A DNA stretch of 64,000 nucleotides from SpSt-539 sp964549445 (GCA_964549445.1 CAZJVS010000004.1:62001-126000); one strand, 5' to 3'; counted from the stretch's first letter, positions 50,148-59,880 are shown. Notes: generated by a model not told the origin, from the letters alone. A program made the numbers and translations.

Positions 50148-51155
50148 ATGGCCGCGGTTCGACGCGAGGAAATATCAGCCAGCTCGGCCGGCGCCAGTGC
50201 TGCCGCCCACATCCCGGTGCTCCGCGACGAGATTCTAGACGCGATCATTCCGGTGGCGCACTCCCGCGTCGTCGATTGCACGCTCGGACTCGGTGGTCAC
50301 GCCGAAGCGATCCTGAGCGCCACTCCCGATTCCGTTGAGCTCATAGGTTTCGATGCCGACGAAGGTAATATCAGTCTCGCGCGGTCACGACTCAAACGAT
50401 TCGGCCACCGACTCCGAACCATCCATGCCAACTTCGCAACCCTCGCCGACTCGCTTCACACCATCGGGATCAGCTTGGTCGATGCCATCATCGCCGACCT
50501 CGGCCTCAGCAGTAACCAGATCGCCGACGCCGCCCGGGGTTTCAGCTTCGAGGCCGACGGTCCCCTCGACATGCGCCTCGATCCCTCATCTGGCGAGACC
50601 GCGTCCGATTTGCTCGGCCGCATCTCCGAAGCCGAATTGGCAACGCTAATTTACGTGCAGAGTCAGGAACGCGCCAGCCGAAGAATTGCTAAGCGGATAT
50701 GCGAGGCCCGTCGGGGCGGCCGGCTGAACAGCACGTTGCTTCTTGCGCGGCTGGCGGCTGACGCGGCAGGCATGCGCTCGGGCGGCCGGCGCGGATCGAT
50801 CCACCCCGCGACGCGAACGTTTATGGCACTGCGAATGGCGGTCAACCGTGAAGGCGAGACGCTGGCAGCCCTGCTGCGGCAGGTCCCGGACCTCCTGCGA
50901 CCCGGAGGTCGCGCAGCCATCATCAGTTTCCACAGCGGTGAAGATCGTCTCGTGAAGGAGAGCTTTCGCGCCGCCGCGAGAAGCGGAATTTATCAACTGA
51001 TCACGAAGAAACCCGTCACCCCGAGTCAGGCCGAGCAGCGCCGCAATCCGCGCAGCCGCTCGGCAAAACTGCGCGTGGCGGAACGAACGGCAACCGGGTT
51101 CGGCCAGCCCGACGACATCGCGGCGCGGCCCGACGAGGGAGGTCTCAAGTCATGA
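50148..51155 (+). CDS. rsmH: 16S rRNA m4C1402 methyltransferase RsmH
   Basis: A 335-residue SAM-dependent enzyme (formerly MraW) that N4-methylates C1402 in the ribosomal decoding centre. Motifs: HIPVLRDEILDAI, VVDCTLGLGGHAEAIL (SAM site), GFDADEGNISLARSRL, IIADLGLSSNQIADAARGFSF with the ADLGxSSxQ motif, GPLDMRLD, and FHSGEDRLVKESFR (canonical FHSLEDRxVK, Leu to Gly). ATG 50148 follows AAGGGA; ATG 50049 would add 33 residues of poor quality. The stop overlaps the start of the LysM gene by four bases. Confidence 0.93.
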   Translation: MAAVRREEISASSAGASAAAHIPVLRDEILDAIIPVAHSRVVDCTLGLGGHAEAILSATPDSVELIGFDADEGNISLARSRLKRFGHRLRTIHANFATLADSLHTIGISLVDAIIADLGLSSNQIADAARGFSFEADGPLDMRLDPSSGETASDLLGRISEAELATLIYVQSQERASRRIAKRICEARRGGRLNSTLLLARLAADAAGMRSGGRRGSIHPATRTFMALRMAVNREGETLAALLRQVPDLLRPGGRAAIISFHSGEDRLVKESFRAAARSGIYQLITKKPVTPSQAEQRRNPRSRSAKLRVAERTATGFGQPDDIAARPDEGGLKS

Positions 51156-52315
51156 CGAAGGAAACGAAGATCGGCCTGCTGGTGGGTCTGGCGTTCATTA
51201 TCCTGTTCGCCATCATCCTCTCCGAGAAGGGTGCGGGCCCGCGTCCCCAGGGTTCGCCGCAATTCACCCAGGTTGATCGCACCCAGCGCGGCGTCGATCG
51301 AACGGGTTCATCGCTGACCGACGCCGGAAAGCTCTCCCTTCCGGTCGAGCCGGTTCGCATCGAGCCGTCGCGCCGCACCCACACGAAGCCGGCGCCGGTT
51401 GCAACTGCCGCGCCGGCGGATCGTCGCGACGAAGTCTCACTTCCCACGTTGGATCCGTCTCTGATTGGCGACAAAACGGCCGCGGCGGGTGGAAACAACA
51501 CGCAGAGTCCGGTCATCGCCTTGGGAGACTTCGTCGGCCCCGTACACACGGATGAGAAGTCCTGGTCCGCGAACATCGCCACCGCCGACAGCTCAAAGTC
51601 CAGGCGCTCCAGCGATCTCGCCGCAAGCGTGAAGTCGCTGCAGACGAAGCTCGACTCGCTCGCCGCCCGCACCAACACCGCCACCGAAAACGTCGAAGCG
51701 GTCGAACCCGCCGCCGTAACCGAAGACTCTTCAGCGACCGCCGCGGCGACCGGCACCGGCGACGGCACCTATGTCGTCCAACCTGGCGACACGCTCACGA
51801 CCATCGCCAAGCGAACCTGCGGTCATTGCGGGCCCTCGGCGATCGACTCGATCTGCACCGCGAACGCCAAGACACTCAAGAACCGCAACTCGCTGGTAGT
51901 CGGGCAGAAGCTCATCATTCCGAAGCCCGCCGGCCGCGTCATCACGGCCTCGGGCGAAGCTGAGACCGCGCCGAATGCCGGCCTCGCAAGCGCCGTACCG
52001 TCCAAGGCCGATGCGAAGAAGTCCGCCTCCTCGAAGAGCAAAGGTGCCAAGACCGTCGCCGTCGCCGCAGGAGCGACGCGTACCTATCGCGTCAAAGCCA
52101 AGGACACCCTGAGCCGCATCGCCAAGGAGCAGCTCGGCGATGCAAAGCGCTATCGTGAAATCGTCGAACTGAATCGAGGCGTTCTGGGAGATCACAATCG
52201 CATTCGGCCGGGCATGAAGCTCAAGCTCCCGGCGGGCGGCGCCGCAGCGGCAACCGCCGGCGAACAGATCGAAACATCGGCGCGTGAGGGCGGAGAGAAG
52301 ACGATCGCGCTCTAA
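51152..52315 (+). CDS. Membrane-anchored protein with two LysM domains
   Basis: A 387-residue bitopic protein. An N-terminal transmembrane helix (GLLVGLAFIILFAIILS, about residues 8-24) is followed by a long Thr/Ala/Pro-rich linker with a short helical stretch (SVKSLQTKLDSLA), then LysM 1 (about 206-258, TYVVQPGDTLTTIAKRTCGH, with an inserted Cys pair CGHCG) and LysM 2 (about 310-360, TYRVKAKDTLSRIAKEQLGD). LysM binds the glycan strands of peptidoglycan. It starts within the rsmH stop (ATGA), so it is translated with the wall operon. It stands where cell-division genes are expected and could tether the divisome to the wall. No enzyme domain. Confidence 0.85.
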   Translation: MTKETKIGLLVGLAFIILFAIILSEKGAGPRPQGSPQFTQVDRTQRGVDRTGSSLTDAGKLSLPVEPVRIEPSRRTHTKPAPVATAAPADRRDEVSLPTLDPSLIGDKTAAAGGNNTQSPVIALGDFVGPVHTDEKSWSANIATADSSKSRRSSDLAASVKSLQTKLDSLAARTNTATENVEAVEPAAVTEDSSATAAATGTGDGTYVVQPGDTLTTIAKRTCGHCGPSAIDSICTANAKTLKNRNSLVVGQKLIIPKPAGRVITASGEAETAPNAGLASAVPSKADAKKSASSKSKGAKTVAVAAGATRTYRVKAKDTLSRIAKEQLGDAKRYREIVELNRGVLGDHNRIRPGMKLKLPAGGAAAATAGEQIETSAREGGEKTIAL

Positions 52316-52353
52316 GCGCGACCACGCCAGCTTTCCGCGGCGGGTAGAGCAGG

Positions 52354-52674
52354 ATGCACGACACCGGCCGCACCATGACAGTTCCGCGGGCCATGCTGGT
52401 CCTGGGAATGCTGACCATCGTCGGCATCTCCACGGTACTGCTGCGGGCCGATACGGCCAAGGCCGCCCACCGCGTCCAGCGCCTGCATCAGCAACAAACC
52501 CGGCTCCGCCATCAACTCTGGGGCTACGAACTGGAACTCGCACGGCTGCGTGCTCCGCAACGGATCGCGGAACGGGCCGTCAAACTCGGACTGGATGTCC
52601 AACCGCCGCCGGTCGATCAATCGCCTTCCCAACGGCACGGCGGCAGTGTGAAACTGAGGGTCGGGGGCGACTGA
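52354..52674 (+). CDS. ftsL: FtsL-like bitopic division protein
   Basis: A 106-residue protein with one membrane helix (AMLVLGMLTIVGISTVLLRA, about 13-32) and a periplasmic coiled coil (KAAHRVQRLHQQQTRLRHQL), ending with the RIAERAVKLGLDVQPP motif seen at the end of FtsL/DivIC proteins. FtsL joins FtsB and FtsQ to activate FtsWI at the septum. Sequence conservation of FtsL is poor, so the call rests on size, topology, ending motif and its position directly before ftsI (7 bases). An internal ATG (52375) is an alternative start. Confidence 0.7.
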   Translation: MHDTGRTMTVPRAMLVLGMLTIVGISTVLLRADTAKAAHRVQRLHQQQTRLRHQLWGYELELARLRAPQRIAERAVKLGLDVQPPPVDQSPSQRHGGSVKLRVGGD

Positions 52675-52681
52675 CGCAAGG

Positions 52682-54436
52682 ATGCGTGTCGTGCGCTTGA
52701 AATCTTCCTACGTGGCCGGACAGTTGCTCATGAGTCTCCTCCTGACGGCGCTCGTTGCGCTCGTCGGGCGGCTCGTCTACATCAACACCAACCAGGGCGC
52801 CCGTCTCCTCTCGCGCGCCTACGAGCAGCAGCGGGCCCGCGTGCCGATTCCCGCCCGCCGCGGCCTCATCGTCGACTGCAACGGCCGGATTCTCGCCGGC
52901 TCCGCGCTGCAAAAAAGCGTCTTCGCCGACCCGCTGATCATCCCCGACAAGCAGGCCGCCGCCGTCGAGGTCGGGCGAATACTCGACCTGCCGGCGGTTG
53001 AACTCGGCCAGGACCTCATCGCGGCCGGCAAGCACCGCTTCTTCGTCATCCGCAATCGCATCAGCGAAGAGCAGGCCGAGACCCTCCGCCGCAGCCGCGT
53101 CACCGGCGTCGGTGTTTTTGAAGAGCCGTACCGCACCTATCCGCTCGGCTCGCTCGCAAGCCAGGTGCTCGGCTTCGCGTCGAGCGACGGCCACGGCCTC
53201 GCCGGCATCGAGAACCAGTGCGACGAATGGCTTCGCGGAGAGACGGGCGTCAAGACCATCGTCTGCGACGCCGCCCGCCGCGCCTTCTGGCTCGCCGACG
53301 AGGGCTACCAGCCCCCGCGCGACGGCTATCATGTCGTCCTCACGATCGACGCGGTCATCCAGGCCACCGCCGAGCGCGAGCTGCGTTCCGCGGTCGCCAA
53401 GTATCGCGCCGAGTCCGGTGTCGCGATCGTCATGGATCCCCGCAACGGCGCGATCCTCGCCCTCGCCAACCTCCCCGACTTCGACCCCAATCACTACCAG
53501 GACTACGCCGGCGATTCCAAATGGCGCCTTCGAAACCGCGCTGTCACCGATCCCGTCGAGCCCGGCAGCACGTTCAAGTCTTTCATCGCGGCCTGGGCCC
53601 TCCAGGAAAAAGTCACCCACCTCGGCGACATTATCGACTGCGAAGGCGGCGCCTGGGTCGACGGCAAGCGCGTCCTCCACGATCACAGGGCCTACACCAA
53701 CCTCAGCTTCGAAGACGTCCTGGCCAAGTCCAGCAACATTGGAATGGGCAAGCTTGGCAAGCGGCTGGGCAACAAGCGTCTCCGCGCTGCCCTCAAGGCC
53801 TTCGGCTTCGGCGAAAAAACCGGCGTCGACATCGCCGGCGAATCGCCCGGAATCGTTCCCGCCCCGCACGAGTGGACCAGCTTCTCGACCACCAGCGTCC
53901 CGATGGGGCACGAAATCTCCGTCACCCCGCTCCAGGTCATCCGCGCCTTCTGCGCCTTTGCCAACGGCGGCATGCTCGTCCAGCCGCATGTCATTCGCGC
54001 TGTCGTCGCCTCTGACGGCGGCATCGTCCAGGAGTTCAGGGAGCCGCCCAAACGCCGGGCAATCTCCAAGGCCCTCGCCGACACCATGAAAAACCAGATC
54101 CTCAGCGGTGTCGTCAACCATGGCACCGGGTCGGGGGCCGCCCTCACGAAGTACCAGGTCTTTGGCAAGACCGGCACCGCCCAGATCCCCAAGCCCAACA
54201 GCCCCGGCTACATCCCCGACGCCTACATGGGCTCCTTCATCGGTGCCGCCCCCTGCGATGACCCCCGTCTCGTCGTACTCGTCTGCATCACCAGGCCGCA
54301 GAAATCGTTGGGTTACTACGGTGGTACCGTCGCGGCGCCGGCCGCCCGTGAAATCCTCGCCGCCAGTCTGGCCTACTTGCAGGTTCCGCCCGAGCGAGAG
54401 GCGCCCGTCGAGTTGGCCGGCGCGCCGGCCGACTGA
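52682..54436 (+). CDS. ftsI: Class B penicillin-binding protein (FtsI/PBP3-like)
   Basis: A 584-residue septal peptidoglycan transpeptidase that crosslinks stem peptides outside the membrane. After a membrane helix (LLMSLLLTALVALVGRLVYI, about 15-34) come the dimerisation domain (ARVPIPARRGLIVDCNGRILA) and the transpeptidase domain with SxxK at Ser 296 (PGSTFKSF), SxN (KSSNIGMGKLG) and KTG (FGKTGTAQ). No PASTA repeats. Together with FtsW downstream it would form the septal synthase. The start lies 7 bases after ftsL. A 150-base gap to murE holds no gene. Confidence 0.93.
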   Translation: MRVVRLKSSYVAGQLLMSLLLTALVALVGRLVYINTNQGARLLSRAYEQQRARVPIPARRGLIVDCNGRILAGSALQKSVFADPLIIPDKQAAAVEVGRILDLPAVELGQDLIAAGKHRFFVIRNRISEEQAETLRRSRVTGVGVFEEPYRTYPLGSLASQVLGFASSDGHGLAGIENQCDEWLRGETGVKTIVCDAARRAFWLADEGYQPPRDGYHVVLTIDAVIQATAERELRSAVAKYRAESGVAIVMDPRNGAILALANLPDFDPNHYQDYAGDSKWRLRNRAVTDPVEPGSTFKSFIAAWALQEKVTHLGDIIDCEGGAWVDGKRVLHDHRAYTNLSFEDVLAKSSNIGMGKLGKRLGNKRLRAALKAFGFGEKTGVDIAGESPGIVPAPHEWTSFSTTSVPMGHEISVTPLQVIRAFCAFANGGMLVQPHVIRAVVASDGGIVQEFREPPKRRAISKALADTMKNQILSGVVNHGTGSGAALTKYQVFGKTGTAQIPKPNSPGYIPDAYMGSFIGAAPCDDPRLVVLVCITRPQKSLGYYGGTVAAPAAREILAASLAYLQVPPEREAPVELAGAPAD

Positions 54437-54586
54437 TCGTCCGACCGACGGTGGATTTTCGCGTAGGGCGGGCTGGGCGCACCGCGCCCCTGTGTTAGAC
54501 TCCCGCCGTCGCGACGGTGCGACGAACAGTGCGAAACGCACGCGGCCACGGCGGGCCAACAACTCGCGGCCGCAGTTGAAGTAGCC

Positions 54587-56101
54587 ATGGTGGGCGATCA
54601 TTTGACGACGACGGAGCGTTCGATACCGCTGGCCGAACTCTGCCAGCGAGCACTTCGAGTCGGGGGCTTTTCTTCAAAGCCCATCCTCGGAATCACCGAC
54701 GACTCTCGACACGTAAAGCCCGGTTGGCTCTACGTCGCGGTCAAAGGTACGCGCGTCGACGGCCACGACTTCGTCCCGCAGGTCGCCGGCGCGGGCGCCG
54801 CCGCGGTTGTCGTCGAGCGCTATGTCGGTACGCCGAGCGGCGTCACCGAGCTCATCGTGCCCGACTCGCGGCATGCACTCGCCCGCCTCATGGCCTGTTG
54901 GACGGGTCTCGACCTCCTCCAGGATCAACGCCGCCTCCGCGTCCTGGGCATCACCGGCACAAACGGCAAGTCCACCTTCGTCTTCATGAGCCGCGCGCTC
55001 CTCGCCGCCGCCGGATGCAAGTCAGCGATGATCGGCACCGTTGTCTACGATCTCGTCGGCCGCCAGATTCCCTCGCCCCTCACCACGCCGCCCGCGGTCA
55101 TGCTGAGCGAGTATCTCGTCGAAGCCGCCAACGCCGGCGCACGCTTCGCCACAATGGAAGTCTCGAGCATCAGTCTCGATCAGCGCCGCGTCGACGGCAT
55201 CGACTTCGAGGTCGCCGTCTTTTCAAACCTCACCGGCGATCATCTCGACTATCACGGGACGATGGCGAACTACCTCGCCGCCAAGAAGCGCCTCTTCGAC
55301 GGTTTGCGCCCCAGCGCCAGCGCCGTCGTCAACGCCGACGACCCCAGCAGCGATCTCATCATCGCCAATTGCCGCGCCCGAATTCTTCGCTACGGCTTCA
55401 ACGACCGCGCCGACCTTCGCGCCGAACCGCTCGAAACCACCGCCGCCGGCACGCGCTTCCTGCTGCACTACGGTTCCGGCACGCTCGAAATGACGACGCC
55501 GCTCGCCGGTCGCCACAACGTCTACAACTCGATGGCCGCCGCCGGCGCGATGCTCGCCGTTGGCCTCGATCTCGAGACGATCCGCACCGGGCTCGCGACC
55601 GTTCGCCGGGTTCCCGGCCGCCTCGAACGCGTCGGCGAGCAGGGCTCCGGCGTTAACGTCTTCGTCGACTACGCCCACACCGACGACGCACTCGACAACG
55701 TGCTCCGGGCCGTCCGCCCGCTCACCCCCGGCCGCCTCTGGTGCGTCTTCGGCTGCGGCGGAGATCGCGATCGTACAAAGCGCCCTCGCATGGCAGCCGT
55801 CGCCGCACGTCTCGCCGATGCCGTCGTCGTCACGAGCGACAACCCCCGAACCGAAGACCCGAAGCTCATTATCGACGAAATCCTGCGCGGTTTGCCGCAG
55901 GACAAGTCGTCGTCGGCCCTCGTCGAACCCGATCGTGCCGCCGCGATTCACGCCGCCGTCACCCGCGCCCAGCGCGGCGACACGATTCTCATCGCCGGAA
56001 AGGGCCACGAAGACTACCAGATCATCGGAACCGAGAAATTTCACTTCGACGACGTCGAAGTCGCGCAGGCCGCCCTGCGACATCGAGCGGGAGCCGCATG
56101 A
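54587..56101 (+). CDS. murE: UDP-MurNAc-tripeptide ligase MurE
   Basis: A 504-residue ATP-dependent Mur ligase that adds the third amino acid to UDP-MurNAc-L-Ala-D-Glu in the cytoplasm. Seen: GITDDSRHVKPGWLYVAVKG, the ATP loop VLGITGTNGKST, NLTGDHLDYHGTM with the conserved DHLDYH, FVDYAHTDDALDNVL and TSDNPRTEDPKLI. The DNPR motif marks enzymes that add meso-diaminopimelate. The ending GKGHEDYQIIG is typical. Start 54587 has no strong ribosome site (AAGTAG). The stop overlaps the murF start by four bases (ATGA). Confidence 0.96.
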   Translation: MVGDHLTTTERSIPLAELCQRALRVGGFSSKPILGITDDSRHVKPGWLYVAVKGTRVDGHDFVPQVAGAGAAAVVVERYVGTPSGVTELIVPDSRHALARLMACWTGLDLLQDQRRLRVLGITGTNGKSTFVFMSRALLAAAGCKSAMIGTVVYDLVGRQIPSPLTTPPAVMLSEYLVEAANAGARFATMEVSSISLDQRRVDGIDFEVAVFSNLTGDHLDYHGTMANYLAAKKRLFDGLRPSASAVVNADDPSSDLIIANCRARILRYGFNDRADLRAEPLETTAAGTRFLLHYGSGTLEMTTPLAGRHNVYNSMAAAGAMLAVGLDLETIRTGLATVRRVPGRLERVGEQGSGVNVFVDYAHTDDALDNVLRAVRPLTPGRLWCVFGCGGDRDRTKRPRMAAVAARLADAVVVTSDNPRTEDPKLIIDEILRGLPQDKSSSALVEPDRAAAIHAAVTRAQRGDTILIAGKGHEDYQIIGTEKFHFDDVEVAQAALRHRAGAA

Positions 56102-57576
56102 AACGCCTGACCATAGACGAAGTCGTCGACGCCATGGGCGCCCGACCGCTTGAAAAGCCGCCGGTCACCGGCGTCGCCCGCGTCTCAACCGACAGCCGCG
56201 ATGTCCGCCCCGAAGACCTCTTCTTCGCCATCCCGGGCGAGCAGTTCAACGGCCACGACTTCGTCGATGCCGCCCTGTCTGGCGGCGCGGCCTTTGCGGT
56301 CGTCTCCGACGCCGGCCGAGTGCCCGAGCGCTGGCGTCATTCCGGCCGCCTCATCGTGGTTCCCGACACGATCGACGCCCTTGGCCGATTGGCGTCCTAC
56401 CATCGCACTCAGACCGCGGCGTCTGTCATCGGCGTCGTCGGGAGCAACGGCAAAACGACGACAAAAGAGCTGACCTTCGCGGTCCTTCTCGCCAAAAAGC
56501 GCGGCCGCGCAGCCGCCAAGAGCTTCAACAACCACATCGGCGTCCCGCTGACACTGCTCTCCGTCGAGCCCGCCGACGAGTTTGTCGTCGTCGAAATCGG
56601 CACCAATCACCCCGGCGAAGTCGCGGCCCTCGCCCAGATCGCACGGCCCGACATCGGCATCGTGACCAGCATCGGCGAAGAGCACCTCGAATTCTTCGGC
56701 GACATCGCGAAGGTAGCGGACGAAGAGCTCTCGTTGCTCCCGCACATCCGCCGTCGCGGCCTCGCCGTGTTGAACGTTGCCTGCCGCGATCACCCTCAGG
56801 CCCGCGCCCGCCAGGACCTCACCGTCCTTTCGTTCGGTCTCGAACCCGGCTGCGATCTGTGGGCTGGAGACATTCAACTCGACGGCGGAATGCAGCGCTT
56901 CAAAGTCAACGGACGCTTCCCCTACGCCCTGCCGACCATTGGCACGCATAACATCTCAAACGCCCTGGCCGCCATTACCGTCGGACTCCGTTTCGGCATG
57001 AAGCACGATGAAATCGCCGCCGCGCTCGCGACTGCCGAGTTGCCTTCAATGCGTTTAGAAATCCGACGCTTCGGATCCGTCACGCTCATCAACGACGCCT
57101 ACAACGCCAACCCATCGAGTATGAAAGCCGCCCTCGCGAGTCTGGAACAAATGCCGACCTCCGGCCGCCGCGTTCTCGTTCTGGGCGACATGCGCGAACT
57201 CGGAGAGCAGGCCGGACGCTGCCACGAAGAACTCGGTCACGCCGCTGGACGATCCAGCGCTGCGGTCATCGTTGCCATCGGCTCATTCGCCCGCACTGTC
57301 GCCGATGGCGCGACCAAGACAGCTGGCGCATCCAAGCGGACACATACCTATCCGACCGTCGAAACCGCCATTACTGGCGTCGAGCAGTTGATCGAGCCGG
57401 GCGACGTCGTGCTTCTCAAGGGCTCGCGAGCCATGCGACTCGAGCGGCTCATCCCCGCGATCGAAAAGGGAGCGGTAGGGGGGGCGGGCGAACCCGAATC
57501 GGCTCCCGACCCCGGGACAACCGCTCGTAAGGCACAGGGACCGCGACGATCCCGTTCCGCGGCCGCGCGGATCTGA
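56098..57576 (+). CDS. murF: UDP-MurNAc-tripeptide:D-Ala-D-Ala ligase MurF
   Basis: A 492-residue Mur ligase that adds D-Ala-D-Ala to the UDP-MurNAc-tripeptide, completing the pentapeptide. Motifs: STDSRDVRPEDLFFAIPG, VIGVVGSNGKTTTKE (ATP loop), NNHIGVPLTLL, IGTNHPGEVAALAQI, IGEEHLEFFGD, and LINDAYNANPSSMKAAL. A basic, low-complexity tail (about 30 residues from EPESAPDPGTTARK) is unusual and probably disordered. The stop touches the mraY start. Confidence 0.95.
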   Translation: MKRLTIDEVVDAMGARPLEKPPVTGVARVSTDSRDVRPEDLFFAIPGEQFNGHDFVDAALSGGAAFAVVSDAGRVPERWRHSGRLIVVPDTIDALGRLASYHRTQTAASVIGVVGSNGKTTTKELTFAVLLAKKRGRAAAKSFNNHIGVPLTLLSVEPADEFVVVEIGTNHPGEVAALAQIARPDIGIVTSIGEEHLEFFGDIAKVADEELSLLPHIRRRGLAVLNVACRDHPQARARQDLTVLSFGLEPGCDLWAGDIQLDGGMQRFKVNGRFPYALPTIGTHNISNALAAITVGLRFGMKHDEIAAALATAELPSMRLEIRRFGSVTLINDAYNANPSSMKAALASLEQMPTSGRRVLVLGDMRELGEQAGRCHEELGHAAGRSSAAVIVAIGSFARTVADGATKTAGASKRTHTYPTVETAITGVEQLIEPGDVVLLKGSRAMRLERLIPAIEKGAVGGAGEPESAPDPGTTARKAQGPRRSRSAAARI

Positions 57577-58712
57577 TGCTCTACCGCCTCCTGAGCTATC
57601 TCCTGAACGATCAGCCCTACGCGTACCAGGCGGCCATCTTCCGAGGTCTGCTCGCCATCCCGTGCGCCTTCGCTTTGGTTCTGTGGCTCGGTCCACGCGT
57701 CATTCGCTGGCTCATCCGCATGAAGCTCGGTGATCGCCCCGAATTCGACCACACCGCCCTCAACCAGCTCACCCAGCACAAGGCCAACGTCCCCACCATG
57801 GGCGGGATCCTCATCCTTGCCTCCATCCTCGTCAGCGTCCTCCTCCTCGCCGACCTTAGGAATTTCTACATCCACCTTGCCGTCTTCTGCATGCTCTGGC
57901 TCGGCTCCCTCGGCGCAATCGACGACTGGCTCAAGCTCACCGCCTCGCGCCGTTCCGGCACCCGTGACGGCCTCAAGAGCTACGAAAAGCTGCTCTTCCA
58001 GATCGGACTCGGCGTCCTCCTCGCCTTTTTCATCCACCAATACGGCAAGCGCAACCTCGAGCCCGGCCAGATCGCCTTTTTTAACCAGATCATGATTCCC
58101 TTCTACAAGGGCGATCCGATCACCCACGGCGTGACCGTCTCCGTCCCCATTTTCATGCTCGTAACCGTGATTGTCGTCACCGGCACGTCCAATGCGGTCA
58201 ATCTGACCGATGGAATGGATGGTCTCGCCGCCGGCTGCGTGGCGATGTGTACGGTCGTTTTCATGATCATGTCCGCCATTGTCGGAAACGAAGACTGGGC
58301 CGCCTACCTGCTCCTGCCGCGCGTGGCCGGCTCGGGCGAACTCTCGGTCCTCTGCGGCGCCATGACCGGCGCCTGCCTCGGTTTCCTCTGGTACAACTGC
58401 CACCCCGCCCAGGTCTTCATGGGTGACACCGGCTCGCTTCCGCTCGGCGGTCTGATCGGCTACGTCGCCATCGTCATCCGCCACGAACTCCTGCTCTTCA
58501 TCGTCGGCGGCGTCTTCGTCATCGAAGCCCTCTCCGTCATCCTCCAGGTCGGCTACTTCAAATACACCGGCGGCAGACGCATCTTCCGCGTCGCCCCGAT
58601 TCACCACCATTTCCACTTGGGCGGCTGGACCGAAACACAGGTCGTTACACGCTTCTGGCTGATCGCCGCGCTCTTCGCGACCGCCGCCATCGCCACGGCG
58701 AAGCTCCGGTAG
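57576..58712 (+). CDS. mraY: Phospho-MurNAc-pentapeptide transferase MraY
   Basis: A 378-residue, ten-helix membrane enzyme that transfers phospho-MurNAc-pentapeptide to undecaprenyl phosphate, forming lipid I. The catalytic Asp-rich motifs are present: GAIDDWLKL (about 111-119), NAVNLTDGMDGLAAG and FMGDTGSLPLGG, plus the HHHFHLGGWTE motif (IHHHFHLGG) near the C-terminus. A TAMGG-like PTMGGILIL is intact. The one-base overlap (TGATG) with murF suggests coupling. Confidence 0.97.
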   Translation: MLYRLLSYLLNDQPYAYQAAIFRGLLAIPCAFALVLWLGPRVIRWLIRMKLGDRPEFDHTALNQLTQHKANVPTMGGILILASILVSVLLLADLRNFYIHLAVFCMLWLGSLGAIDDWLKLTASRRSGTRDGLKSYEKLLFQIGLGVLLAFFIHQYGKRNLEPGQIAFFNQIMIPFYKGDPITHGVTVSVPIFMLVTVIVVTGTSNAVNLTDGMDGLAAGCVAMCTVVFMIMSAIVGNEDWAAYLLLPRVAGSGELSVLCGAMTGACLGFLWYNCHPAQVFMGDTGSLPLGGLIGYVAIVIRHELLLFIVGGVFVIEALSVILQVGYFKYTGGRRIFRVAPIHHHFHLGGWTETQVVTRFWLIAALFATAAIATAKLR

Positions 58713-58719
58713 CGCACGC

Positions 58720-59880
58720 ATGGTCATCGAAGCAACACACCCAACGCGCGCCAGTACGACCCTCGCCGTCGTCACCGCCGCTCTCATGGCCATGGGTGTC
58801 GTCATGGTCTTCTCGACGACCGTGAGTCTCACCTCCGCTCCGCTCCTCAGCGCACCGCTCAAGAACCCGGCCGTCCGACAATCCCTCTTCACGATGCTCG
58901 CCCTGCTCGTGCTCCTGGTCGTCTCCATGACGCCCTACGAAATCTGGCGTCTGCGCCCCGGGACACTCTGGCAGCCCGCGATCCTGCTGCTCGTCGCGGC
59001 TATCGGTCTCTGCGCCGCCGTCCTGGTCCCCGGCATCGGCTCCGAACGCAACGGCGCCCGACGCTGGCTCTCGATCGGACCCGCCCAGTACGGCATGGGC
59101 TTCCAGCCCTCCGAAATCGCAAAACTGGCGATCGTCATTTTCACCGCTGCCTTCGTCGACAGCCGCGGCGACAAGATGAAGTCGTTCTGGAAAGGGCTCC
59201 TGCCGGGCATGGCCGTGGTCGCGGTTCTCGCCGCCCTTGTCGGAAAAGAAGACTTCGGCACCGCGGCGATGCTCGCCTGCGTCGGTGCGTCCATGCTCCT
59301 CGCCGGCGGCGCACGCTGGTGGCAGATGGCCATCTGCGCCCTGCCCGGCATCGCTGGAATGGTCTACCTCGTCATCTGCGAACCCTACCGCATGAGCCGT
59401 CTCACCGGCTTCCTGAACATCTGGGACGACCCACTCGGCAAGGGCTACCACCAGGTCCAATCCCTCATGACCATCGCCTCCGGCGGCTGGTGGGGCCTCG
59501 GCCTCGGCAACGGCGTTCAAAAATATGGCTATCTCCCCGAAGCCCGCACCGACTTCATCTTCGCCATCATCTGCGAAGAACTCGGCCTCATCGGCGGCAT
59601 CGCTGTCATTGGGCTCTTCTCGGTCTTCGTCTGGCAGGGCTGGCGCGCGTTCGCCGCAACGCCCGATCCAATGGCCCGCCTCCTCGCCTTCGGCGCAACG
59701 CTCCTGATCGGCATGCAGGCCGCCATGAACATCGCCGTCGTCACCGTCTCCGTCCCGACCAAGGGCATCTCCCTCCCGCTCGTCTCGGCAGGGGGGTCCG
59801 GCGTGGTCTTTCTCGGTGCGCTCATCGGCATCCTCATCAACGCCGCTCGCCGCCGCCCCGACGTGAGGACGCGCCGCTGA
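58720..59880 (+). CDS. ftsW: SEDS glycosyltransferase FtsW
   Basis: A 386-residue SEDS membrane protein polymerising lipid II at the septum with FtsI. Ten hydrophobic segments are visible. Conserved stretches: GARRWLSIGPAQYGMGFQPSEIAKLA (with the WhxhGphxhQPSE pattern), YHQVQSLMTIASGGWWGLGLGNG, PEARTDFIFAIICEELGLIGG with the catalytic Asp region, and ISLPLVSAGGSGVVF near the end. It starts 7 bases after mraY and its stop overlaps murG by one base. Confidence 0.95.
   Translation: MVIEATHPTRASTTLAVVTAALMAMGVVMVFSTTVSLTSAPLLSAPLKNPAVRQSLFTMLALLVLLVVSMTPYEIWRLRPGTLWQPAILLLVAAIGLCAAVLVPGIGSERNGARRWLSIGPAQYGMGFQPSEIAKLAIVIFTAAFVDSRGDKMKSFWKGLLPGMAVVAVLAALVGKEDFGTAAMLACVGASMLLAGGARWWQMAICALPGIAGMVYLVICEPYRMSRLTGFLNIWDDPLGKGYHQVQSLMTIASGGWWGLGLGNGVQKYGYLPEARTDFIFAIICEELGLIGGIAVIGLFSVFVWQGWRAFAATPDPMARLLAFGATLLIGMQAAMNIAVVTVSVPTKGISLPLVSAGGSGVVFLGALIGILINAARRRPDVRTRR

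Noticed and set aside
52580..54601. Minus-strand frame of 673 codons opposite ftsI
   Set aside because: Mirror-frame artefact of the FtsI gene; composition is that of a shadow.
57348..58928. Long minus-strand open frame (526 codons) opposite mraY
   Set aside because: Acidic, Glu/Asp/Gly-rich shadow of a clear MraY; no ribosome site or domain.
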